From contig JAKMGM010000057.1 of assembly GCA_022424925.1 (NCBI GenBank), positions 1-5,108 of the forward strand: 5,108 bases of DNA, given 5' to 3'. Position 1 is the stretch's first letter, and the number at the start of each line of letters is the position of its first letter. Positions 1 through 5,108 of this stretch are shown here, piece by piece. The translations under genes were made by a program, and so were the position numbers. The DNA comes from Candidatus Poseidoniaceae archaeon. Lineage in GTDB: Archaea > Thermoplasmatota > Poseidoniia > Poseidoniales > Poseidoniaceae. Under the pieces are notes generated by a model. It did no database searches, was not told the origin of the DNA, and was given only the letters and a program-made list of their open reading frames with translations.

Positions 1-2
1 CA

Positions 3-89
3 CCGTGGTGGTTGCCCACATCTGTGGACGTTGATCGAAATTAAACCCACGACTCTATAGAATCGAGAATTGGCGTTACTGGCACTGCA
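3..89 (+). other. Upstream coding remnant of the S8 protease, interrupted by an in-frame TAA (42-44)
   Basis: In the frame of the downstream protease, bases 3-41 read P-W-W-L-P-T-S-V-D-V-D-R-N. A TAA follows at 42-44, and bases 45-89 then continue T-H-D-S-I-E-S-R-I-G-V-T-G-T-A straight into the protease frame. Ignoring the stop, D-V-D-R-N-(stop)-T-H-D-S-I-E fits the spacing of an EF-hand or dockerin-like calcium loop (DxDxNxxxDxxE), common in secreted proteins. The stop takes the place of a single residue, as if one base of a Lys, Glu or Gln codon (AAA, GAA or CAA) had changed to T. The other two frames also close here (TGA 32-34, TAG 58-60), so no frame runs unbroken from the window edge into the protease. 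It is either a real nonsense mutation or a sequence error. Only 13 codons lie before the stop, so the reading is suggestive, not proven. Confidence 0.5.
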
Positions 90-2003
90 TTGGTGTACCA
101 AACCGATGTTACGGAGACTCATCTGGCTGCATTGAACAATCTGGGTTTGAATGTTGTCGATGTGCTTGAGGCCGTCAACGGCGTCCTTCTTGGGCAAGTC
201 AACACGACCCTTGCACCCACACTTGCTGCGCTCGAAGATGTGGTGATGGTCGAAGAATACGGGAATGTAGTCTTTTACGGCGATGTACAAACACCTGCAG
301 TCAAGGCAAGCAATTCCAGTTTCTACCCAATGGGTGCTTGGGACCTCGGGGTTTCAGGGGCTGGGGTGAACATCGCCATGGTTGACACCGGCGTCGACAA
401 CGAACATCCCGGTCTAAGCGACAAATTTGTTGCAGGATACGACGCAGTCTGCTACACGCCTTCAGATCCAATATGCATTGCAGCCGGTGGTGGTTTACGT
501 GAGACGGATGGAACCTTTGACCCCGACGACGGAAATCAACACGGTACAGCGTGCATGGGTATGGCCGCAGCAACAGGTATTGATGCCAGCGGTGCCCAAA
601 CTGACTTCTACGGTTCAGCACCCGATGCAGCCCTTATCGATGTGCGTATCGGAACCGATGCAGGTGCAGGACCGTTTGAGAATTACGTTCTTGAGCAAGA
701 ATTTTACGAGTCTGCGATGAATGGCATTCAGTGGATTATCGATAACAAAGACACGGCTTGGCAAGACGCTGATGGGACAAATTACGGTATCGATATCATC
801 TCGCTCTCGTGGGGTATCACCTCCCATGAAGGTGGTGGTTCGGACGGAAACGACATGCACAGCCAAATTCTCAATGAAGCGATGGAAGCAGGAATCATTG
901 TCAGCGTGGCAGCAGGAAACGATGGTCCTTCAAACGACGGTTTGTCCGGCATGGGCTCTTCAGACCTTTCACTGACTGTTGGGGCAACCGATGACCGAAA
1001 CACAGTGGATCGACAAGACGATACGATTGCAGATTACTCTTCGAGAGGTCCAAGGCGTGACAACGGTGACGGGAATCCTCTCAACGAGCTCAAACCAGAG
1101 ATTTCGGCTCCAGGCACCAACATCATTCAGGCTGAAGCGTGTGTTACCAGCGGCCTATGCAATAACTTCCTCGGAGGGGATGCATCGGATAACGGCTACA
1201 CCGGACGAGGTTCAGGAACTTCGTACGCCACACCAGCCGTTTCAGGTATCCTTGCTCTCATGATTGAAGCAAATCCAAACCTTTCACCGGCTGAGCAGAA
1301 AGAAATCATCAAACTCACAGCAGAACGCCGTGGAGAACCATCGCAACCGGATGTTGATCCGTTTTGGAACCGTGATTTTGGTTGGGGCATGGCTGATGCC
1401 TACGAGGCCACAAAGATGGCACTACTTCTGAAGGAGCAGAATCTTACTGGAGCGATTGATGTGTTTTCACAAGTTCACATAACCAACGCTTCAATCAACC
1501 AAACAAACGGCCTCTATGTCATCGAAGGGATGGCTTGGAGCCAAGCCAGTACTTTGTCTGCAGTTGAATTTAGAATCGGAAACGGTGCATGGAAAAGCGC
1601 TGCTTTCGATGAAACAAGTACGCAATTAGCGGCCTTGGAACGCTTTACTTGGACGGTGGCCATCGACCTTGATGCGCTTGCCAAAGGCAACCAAACGGTC
1701 GAATTCCGAGGTGTCAACGAACAGGGTGTCCAATCCTTACCCGTCTCAGTGACAGCGATGGGTACTGGTGAAGGAGTCTCTGACCAATCATCTAGCTTGT
1801 TTGCAAACCTTCCCACGAGCGGCTACTTCCTTCTCTTGTCAATTGTCGTTGTTCTTCTTCTATGGAACTCAAGAACCGATACGCCTCTTAGTGCGTTCCC
1901 AAACGACTCGAACGAAACCATTGAGGCTGCTATTGCTGCGGATGTTGAAATGGCAGAGGCTATCGACGGCGTTTTGGTTGCCGAAGAGTCTGAAAAGAAG
2001 TAG
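90..2003 (+). CDS. Subtilisin-like serine protease (peptidase family S8), C-terminally membrane-anchored; 5' end incomplete
   Basis: This is a surface or secreted endopeptidase of family S8. Numbered from the TTG at 90, residues 1-68 resemble the end of an inhibitory propeptide. The catalytic domain spans about 80-445. It has Asp99 in AMVDTGVD, His151 in NQHGTA, oxyanion-hole Asn277 in AAGNDGP and nucleophile Ser378 in GTSYATP, so the full catalytic set is present. Cys pairs 121/129 and 351/357 could form disulfides. Residues about 456-557 look like a fibronectin/Ig-type beta-sandwich. A hydrophobic segment at about 578-592 is followed by N-S-R and a Glu/Asp-rich tail of about 45 residues, predicted to be cytoplasmic, so the enzyme should sit outside the cell on a C-terminal anchor. 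No signal peptide is present, although the topology needs one. TTG 90 has no ribosome binding site and is only the first start-like codon after the TAA at 42-44. The true start is therefore probably upstream of the window. Family assignment is secure; whether this copy is functional depends on that TAA. Confidence 0.93.
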   Translation: MVYQTDVTETHLAALNNLGLNVVDVLEAVNGVLLGQVNTTLAPTLAALEDVVMVEEYGNVVFYGDVQTPAVKASNSSFYPMGAWDLGVSGAGVNIAMVDTGVDNEHPGLSDKFVAGYDAVCYTPSDPICIAAGGGLRETDGTFDPDDGNQHGTACMGMAAATGIDASGAQTDFYGSAPDAALIDVRIGTDAGAGPFENYVLEQEFYESAMNGIQWIIDNKDTAWQDADGTNYGIDIISLSWGITSHEGGGSDGNDMHSQILNEAMEAGIIVSVAAGNDGPSNDGLSGMGSSDLSLTVGATDDRNTVDRQDDTIADYSSRGPRRDNGDGNPLNELKPEISAPGTNIIQAEACVTSGLCNNFLGGDASDNGYTGRGSGTSYATPAVSGILALMIEANPNLSPAEQKEIIKLTAERRGEPSQPDVDPFWNRDFGWGMADAYEATKMALLLKEQNLTGAIDVFSQVHITNASINQTNGLYVIEGMAWSQASTLSAVEFRIGNGAWKSAAFDETSTQLAALERFTWTVAIDLDALAKGNQTVEFRGVNEQGVQSLPVSVTAMGTGEGVSDQSSSLFANLPTSGYFLLLSIVVVLLLWNSRTDTPLSAFPNDSNETIEAAIAADVEMAEAIDGVLVAEESEKK

Positions 2004-2030
2004 CGAACTGTGACCTTCCTCTCCCTTGAC

Positions 2031-2037
2031 TTGAAAA
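2031..2037 (+). promoter_or_regulatory. Possible TATA-like box for the aminotransferase
   Basis: The AT-rich stretch TTGAAAA lies 24-30 bases before the ATG at 2061. That is the spacing expected between an archaeal TATA box and the start of a leaderless or near-leaderless transcript. It is a poor match to a consensus TATA box and the upstream BRE is not clear, so this rests mainly on position. Co-transcription with the protease is the alternative. Confidence 0.2.
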
Positions 2038-2039
2038 GA

Positions 2040-2047
2040 CCCCCCCC
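2040..2047 (+). repeat. Homopolymer run of eight C
   Basis: Eight consecutive C lie between the protease stop and the aminotransferase ATG. The run is non-coding if translation starts at 2061. If the GTG at 2010 were used, it would encode part of a Pro-Pro-Pro stretch and be prone to frameshift. Such runs are also common sites of sequencing indels. Confidence 0.9.
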
Positions 2048-2052
2048 GATAC

Positions 2053-2057
2053 GTGAT
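2053..2057 (+). promoter_or_regulatory. Weak ribosome binding site of the aminotransferase
   Basis: GTGAT, three bases before ATG 2061, matches part of the archaeal Shine-Dalgarno complement (AGGAGGTGATC). It mildly favours the 2061 start over GTG 2010, which has no such site. The match is only five bases and could be chance. Confidence 0.3.
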
Positions 2058-2060
2058 ACT

Positions 2061-3212
2061 ATGCGAACATTCAGCGACCGAGTCTTGAGTATTCAACCGA
2101 CAGGCGTCCGCAAGATGTTTGACCTCGCAGGCGATGATGTCATCTCTTTCGGTTTAGGCGAACCTGACTTTCAACCACCTCCAATCGCAATTGAGGCTTT
2201 TCATCAAGCCATGCTCGACGGCCGAAACAAGTACACGACGACAGCCGGACTCCCGGCTCTTCGAAGCAAAATAGCCGAATCGTGGGCATCCTATCAACCT
2301 GGGATGGATGAACATAATGTTTGCATCACGATGTCGGGTACCAATGCATTGCTCAATTTATTCCTCTCGTTGGTTAATCCTGGCGATAATGTGTTGTTGC
2401 CTGAACCGTATTTCCCGTTGTATGGGCCAGATGTATCTATTGCTGGGGGGACAGCCAAATATTATTCATGCTTGTTTGAAAATGAGTTTATTCCTGACGT
2501 TGAACACCTTGAATCACTCGTTGATGAGAATACAGTAGCGATTCTGTATAATTTTCCCAGCAACCCGACTGGTGGAACGCTCGATACAACCCAACGCGAC
2601 GGTTTACTTGAGTTCGCAAAGCGTCACGACCTTTGGATTATTTCAGATGAAGTTTACGACCGCATCGTCTTTGACGAACCACATGTCTCGTTCATGGGAA
2701 CCGGCTATGAACGGGTGCTCATCGTCAACTCTTTTTCGAAGACGTTCGCGATGACAGGTTGGCGCATGGGGTACATCGCATCGACCAATGTTGAAGCCAT
2801 GCAGCAAATCATCAAGATGCAGTACTACATTGCTGCGTGTTCGAACGATGCCATGCAGCACGCAATCTTAGCAGCAATGACGCAAGCAAGCGATTACCCG
2901 AACATTTTAGCCAATGAATTCAAACAACGCTGCGACCTTATCGTTGACCGATTGAATGCCATGCCTGGTGTTCAATGTCACAAACCAAAGGGTGCAATCT
3001 ATGTGTTCCCGAAAGTGGATGTTCCAAACATGTCATCCCATGATGTGGCCATGGAACTCCTCAAAGACGGAGTTTTGTGTTCACCAGGTTCAGCATTCGG
3101 ACCATCTGGTGAAGGCCATCTTCGTTTTGCTTACACGATTAGTCAAGCCGATATCAGCAGAGGAATGGATATTGTCGAGGCTACGCTTTTACGCCTACAG
3201 GCCGAAGCCTGA
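2061..3212 (+). CDS. PLP-dependent aminotransferase, class I/II (aspartate aminotransferase-like)
   Basis: A cytoplasmic enzyme that moves an amino group between an amino acid and a 2-oxo acid, using pyridoxal phosphate. From ATG 2061 it has 383 residues, typical of the archaeal and bacterial I-gamma aspartate aminotransferase group. Visible signatures are the N-terminal PTGVRKMFDLA, GLGEPDF at 31-37, Y58 in KYTTTAG, the phosphate-side loop SGTN (92-95), PEPYFPLY (114-121), N168 in SNPTG, D196 and Y199 in SDEVYD, the PLP-binding Lys227 in SFSKTFAMTGWR with R235, and R355 in LRFAY, the expected substrate alpha-carboxylate contact. All key residues are present, so it should be active. A longer frame from GTG 2010 adds 17 residues (MTFLSLDLKRPPP...) unlike the family; ATG 2061 gives the usual N-terminus. 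The gene lies 57 bases after the protease and 9 bases before the next gene. Substrate cannot be fixed by eye: aspartate is likeliest, with alanine, aromatic or other amino acids possible. Confidence 0.95.
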   Translation: MRTFSDRVLSIQPTGVRKMFDLAGDDVISFGLGEPDFQPPPIAIEAFHQAMLDGRNKYTTTAGLPALRSKIAESWASYQPGMDEHNVCITMSGTNALLNLFLSLVNPGDNVLLPEPYFPLYGPDVSIAGGTAKYYSCLFENEFIPDVEHLESLVDENTVAILYNFPSNPTGGTLDTTQRDGLLEFAKRHDLWIISDEVYDRIVFDEPHVSFMGTGYERVLIVNSFSKTFAMTGWRMGYIASTNVEAMQQIIKMQYYIAACSNDAMQHAILAAMTQASDYPNILANEFKQRCDLIVDRLNAMPGVQCHKPKGAIYVFPKVDVPNMSSHDVAMELLKDGVLCSPGSAFGPSGEGHLRFAYTISQADISRGMDIVEATLLRLQAEA

Positions 3213-3217
3213 GGTGA
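3211..3217 (+). promoter_or_regulatory. Strong Shine-Dalgarno site of the 3222 gene, overlapping the aminotransferase stop
   Basis: GAGGTGA matches seven bases of the archaeal anti-Shine-Dalgarno complement and ends four bases before ATG 3222. Its first two bases are the last two of the aminotransferase TGA. This fixes the start of the next gene and suggests translational coupling within one mRNA. Confidence 0.75.
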
Positions 3218-3221
3218 CGAC

Positions 3222-3827
3222 ATGAGTTTTTTGGCATCGGTTGGATTTTTCTTCTTCGGCGTATCTTTGGGTACTGTCTTGCCGCGCTTTCCGTTCTTAC
3301 TGATGTCACGTACACGTGGTTTCAACACAAACTTCCCGCCACATCCAGAGCCGGTTCCATTATCGCCACACCTCACTCAACGTGTCCTGCACATGCGTAT
3401 GTTCTACTGGTTGAGTTTCATTGTTGTTCTTCTACCGCTTTCTCTTGGTTTGGCTTCTGTACGATGGGGTAATGCAGCATTTGGATTTGGTCTTTGGACA
3501 TCCAGTTGTTGGCTTATTTTGAACAGACTTCAGTATTTTGTAGGGGGCATGCCCCCTCCTTGGACTACTGAGATGGCTGTTGAATTGCAAGTTATCGCTG
3601 ATAAAGCCGAACTTTCCGGAGGATGTTGCAACTGGACTTCGCCTTACTGGAAGGTAACAGGAATCTATTGCGTAAACTGCTCAGCGCGCCTTTCACCCAT
3701 GGCGCGACCAGACCTCGGTCGGAAAAGAAGCGAGCGCCGCCCCCTCGGTTTCTTGCGCCTTCTCTTGAGTGATGGGTATCCAATCATGGCAGCAAACGAC
3801 GTTGATATAGCCACTGAAGAGGAATGA
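3222..3827 (+). CDS. Small membrane protein with a C-terminal CC-x13-CxxC zinc-ribbon-like motif, unknown function
   Basis: I do not recognise this family. The 201-residue product has hydrophobic segments at about 4-27 (with four consecutive Phe), 61-80 and 83-104. A basic, proline-rich loop at 30-58 follows the first. Basic residues in that loop and in the C-terminal part suggest N-terminus outside and C-terminus in the cytoplasm. The soluble tail carries Cys135-Cys136, then Cys150-x2-Cys153 in YCVNCSARL, close to the second half of a zinc ribbon (CxxCGxxL). The adjacent CC pair replaces the usual first CxxC, so metal binding is plausible but unproven. A basic patch (RKRSERR, 167-173) and an acidic end (ATEEE) follow. 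The strong ribosome binding site and nine-base gap place it in an operon with the aminotransferase. Its TGA overlaps an ATG (ATGA, 3824-3827). That the frame is a real gene is well supported; the function is unknown. Confidence 0.82.
   Translation: MSFLASVGFFFFGVSLGTVLPRFPFLLMSRTRGFNTNFPPHPEPVPLSPHLTQRVLHMRMFYWLSFIVVLLPLSLGLASVRWGNAAFGFGLWTSSCWLILNRLQYFVGGMPPPWTTEMAVELQVIADKAELSGGCCNWTSPYWKVTGIYCVNCSARLSPMARPDLGRKRSERRPLGFLRLLLSDGYPIMAANDVDIATEEE
3542..3557. repeat. 16-base perfect palindrome inside the 3222-3827 gene
   Basis: AGGGGGCATGCCCCCT is its own reverse complement. In RNA it can fold into a six-pair stem with a CAUG loop. Flanking TCAGTA (3530-3535) and TACTGA (3566-3571) are complementary and could extend the hairpin across an uneven internal loop. 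It encodes Gly-Gly-Met-Pro-Pro-Pro, just after the third membrane segment, so codon constraints (GGG and CCC) may explain part of the symmetry. No function can be assigned. Confidence 0.9.
3685..3706 (+). repeat. Short GC-rich inverted repeat in the 3222-3827 gene
   Basis: CGCGCC (3685-3690) and GGCGCG (3701-3706) are perfect complements around a ten-base loop. A second, mutually exclusive pairing, CGACC (3705-3709) with GGTCG (3717-3721), overlaps the right arm by two bases. Both lie in coding sequence just after the CxxC motif. They are recorded as structure only and may be chance. Confidence 0.5.
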
Positions 3828-3889
3828 TGGCCTCACTCAATCGCCCGCTCATTCGTTCATTTTCAGAGCTCGAGAAGGGCAATCTTTGA
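3824..3889 (+). other. 21-codon mini-ORF overlapping the stop of the upstream gene; possible leader peptide
   Basis: An ATG at 3824 overlaps the upstream TGA (ATGA), and a second ATG follows at 3827. The frame reads MMASLNRPLIRSFSELE... for 21 residues and ends at TGA 3887-3889. It is in the same frame as the 3914 gene but separated from it by two TGA codons (3887 and 3902). It could be a short coupled leader peptide that carries ribosomes to the next start, or simply untranslated spacer. GAGG at 3817-3820 lies three bases before its ATG, too close for a good ribosome binding site. A protein product is not established. Confidence 0.2.
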
Positions 3890-3902
3890 GAGAGGAATGG
3901 GT

Positions 3903-3906
3903 GAGG
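3903..3906 (+). promoter_or_regulatory. Ribosome binding site of the 3914 membrane protein gene
   Basis: GAGG, with GGGTGA just upstream (3899-3904), lies seven bases before ATG 3914. The same GAGG-7 nt-ATG spacing occurs at the 3222 gene, which supports 3914 as the start. The in-frame TGA at 3902-3904 rules out any start further upstream. Confidence 0.55.
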
Positions 3907-3913
3907 CACGAGT

Positions 3914-5108
3914 ATGGGGAGGTATGCTCGGCGAAAAACGCTGATACCTCGCATATGGCTTACTTTCGTAGCCTTTTGTCAAGTTTTTCTTACACCACTC
4001 GCTGCTTTTTCGATTACTTACTTGTTTCAATTTTCGCTTGCTGACGAAGGCGCTGCACTCACATTCGATCGAGACATGATTCCGTGGATTGCTGCCGCTT
4101 CGATGATGTACGGCATGATTGCCTTGATGTTGGCACTGTTGCTTGGCGGATTCATGCCGCTTCGAGTCGTTGAAAAAGGCGGATGGCTGCAATTCCTCGG
4201 ACTTAGCAGGGGGAAAGCTGATGCGTTTTCTCGACGACTTCTGCGTCAAAAGTACGCCCAATCACCTCACGGCCGCTTGACCGTTCTAGCACATGAACGC
4301 TGGGTTGACGGCCATACAATTCTTTCCACACATGGTGGTCTCATTCTGCTTGCAGTACCGTTCCAAGTCATGCTTGCTACGGTTCCATTAATGCTTGTCT
4401 TACTGATTCCTGATGCAGTGATGCACACCAACCGCAGGCTCGAAATGGCTCTTCTCGTCTATCTTTTTGGCCTCATGTCGATCATGAGAATCTATCCAAG
4501 AATCGCTGCTAAATACATCGGTATTGCTTCATTCACTCGAAAGTGGCTCATTTCGATGACTAAACTATCTTGGCTTGCACCGATACTGGTACTTTGGCTC
4601 TTGGGTAGGGTGGCGAGCGTTGCCGTAATCGGTTGGATGGGGCCGGACCTTGACCTCAATATCAACTTGGAAAAAGCATTGTTTGAGTCATCGCTTTCCA
4701 TTGCCTCGATACCAGAGACATCCTTCCTTGACTTGCTCACCGCATTGGCAGTCATGCCCTTGGCAGCATTCACGACGATGGCGGTATTGGGTGCTGGTTC
4801 TTCTGACCCTCCCGAATGGATGTATGAACACCAAAAACCGTTGTTGAAGTCAAACCCGCCTTCGAAGGCTGCGAATCTCGTTGGTAAAGGAGCAGGTCTT
4901 GCCGTCTCCGCAGCATCGACGGCCGCAGTCATGGCAGGAACTTCACTTGCCACGAATGCAGCAGCAGCAGCCCAATCTGCCAGCGCTTCATTTCACGGCG
5001 GTTCACTTGCAGCCCAAGCACCTGATGCACTTCACTCAGTTTCACGAACATCGACCCTAGTCGAATCGCCCTCTGAGCACCTTGATTCCCTCGCTCGCCC
5101 TCCAGGGG
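3914..5108 (+). CDS. Polytopic membrane protein with Ala/Ser-rich C-terminal tail, unknown function; 3' end outside the window
   Basis: The frame is open from ATG 3914 to the right edge (398 codons with no stop), so the gene is 3'-truncated here. I do not recognise the family. Hydrophobic segments lie at about 13-40, 56-80, 140-166, 177-194, 218-241 and 271-294. The ends and loops at 1-10 (RYARRK), 81-136 and 192-217 are basic, while those at 41-55 and 242-270 are acidic. By the positive-inside rule this gives six helices with both ends in the cytoplasm. The large inner loop between helices 2 and 3 contains SRRLLRQKY and HERWVDGH. After helix 6 comes a soluble part (EWMYEHQK), then a tail rich in Ala, Ser and Gly (about 320-370, with four GCA codons and a GCC in a row at 4958-4972). 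There are no visible ATP-binding, redox-cysteine or catalytic motifs. It follows the zinc-ribbon-like membrane protein by 86 bases, so the two may share a transcript and perhaps a complex. Coding status is strong; role unknown. Confidence 0.85.
   Translation, partial: MGRYARRKTLIPRIWLTFVAFCQVFLTPLAAFSITYLFQFSLADEGAALTFDRDMIPWIAAASMMYGMIALMLALLLGGFMPLRVVEKGGWLQFLGLSRGKADAFSRRLLRQKYAQSPHGRLTVLAHERWVDGHTILSTHGGLILLAVPFQVMLATVPLMLVLLIPDAVMHTNRRLEMALLVYLFGLMSIMRIYPRIAAKYIGIASFTRKWLISMTKLSWLAPILVLWLLGRVASVAVIGWMGPDLDLNINLEKALFESSLSIASIPETSFLDLLTALAVMPLAAFTTMAVLGAGSSDPPEWMYEHQKPLLKSNPPSKAANLVGKGAGLAVSAASTAAVMAGTSLATNAAAAAQSASASFHGGSLAAQAPDALHSVSRTSTLVESPSEHLDSLARPPG

Noticed and set aside
1..60. Frame 1 reading (H-R-G-G-C-P-H-L-W-T-L-I-E-I-K-P-T-T-L, stop at 58-60) as the true upstream coding frame, joined by a frameshift
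   Set aside because: It needs an indel and gives no motif. Staying in the protease frame needs only one substitution and restores a DxDxNxxxDxxE loop, so the stop-codon explanation is preferred, though not proven.
1812..1890. PGF-CTERM-like archaeosortase sorting signal at the protease C-terminus
   Set aside because: There is no PGF motif before the hydrophobic segment, and the segment is followed by a long acidic tail, not a few basic residues at the very end. It reads as a plain membrane anchor.
2004..2060. Transcription terminator after the protease gene
   Set aside because: The pyrimidine-rich stretch CTTCCTCTCCCTT has no long T run and no stable hairpin before it, so I cannot support a terminator.
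3887..3904. TGA read as an amino acid, fusing the 3824 mini-ORF to the 3914 gene
   Set aside because: TGA is the natural terminator of both the aminotransferase (3210-3212) and the next gene (3825-3827), and the 3914 start has its own ribosome binding site, so recoding is not supported.
3863..4261. A 132-codon open frame on the minus strand
   Set aside because: It is mostly antisense to the start of the 3914 gene. Its composition (Ser, Lys, His, Gln-rich without motifs) looks random, so it is a shadow.
4492..4953. A 153-codon open frame on the minus strand
   Set aside because: It lies wholly antisense to the 3914 gene, whose sense frame shows clean helix and charge patterning. The minus-strand peptide has no recognisable motif or ribosome binding site, so it is a shadow.
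1..5108. CRISPR array, insertion sequence, tRNA, rRNA or attachment site
   Set aside because: No spaced direct repeats, transposase motifs, terminal inverted repeats or cloverleaf-like sequence were seen. The window is filled by four protein genes.

Overview
The window reads as a gene-dense archaeal fragment with four protein genes, all on the + strand and tightly packed. The best guess for the source is a marine planktonic euryarchaeon of the Marine Group II / Poseidoniales type. The reasons are the moderate GC, the exported subtilase with a C-terminal membrane anchor and short acidic tail, GAGG/GGTGA ribosome binding sites matching the archaeal 16S 3' end, and the tiny intergenic gaps. This is inference from gene style; no rRNA or other taxonomic marker is present.

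Layout. (1) About 1-2003: a subtilisin-family (S8) serine protease with an intact Asp/His/Asn/Ser catalytic set, a beta-sandwich domain, a C-terminal transmembrane anchor and an acidic tail. Its 5' part is missing or broken. The open frame begins at a TTG with no ribosome binding site, and the coding-like sequence before it is cut by a TAA at 42-44, inside what looks like a DxDxNxxxDxxE calcium-binding loop. (2) 2061-3212: a complete fold-type I PLP-dependent aminotransferase of the aspartate aminotransferase type. (3) 3222-3827: a small unrecognised membrane protein with three predicted membrane segments and a CC-x13-CxxC zinc-ribbon-like tail. (4) 3914 to beyond the right edge: an unrecognised membrane protein with six predicted helices and a long Ala/Ser-rich tail. 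Its 3' end lies outside the window.

Genes 2, 3 and 4 look like one transcription unit. Gene 3's Shine-Dalgarno sequence starts inside the stop codon of gene 2, and gene 4 follows gene 3 after 86 bases. Genes 3 and 4 have the same GAGG-7 nt-ATG start geometry. Gene 2 may also have its own promoter in the 57-base gap after the protease. The protease would act at the cell surface on extracellular protein or peptide, and the aminotransferase in the cytoplasm on amino acids. A shared role in peptide and amino-acid use is possible but is not shown by the sequence.

The points most worth checking are the in-frame stop at the protease 5' end, the uncharacterised membrane protein pair (genes 3 and 4), a 16-base perfect palindrome inside gene 3, and a 21-codon mini-ORF overlapping the gene 3 stop codon. 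I see no tRNA, rRNA, CRISPR array, insertion sequence, attachment site or convincing terminator.
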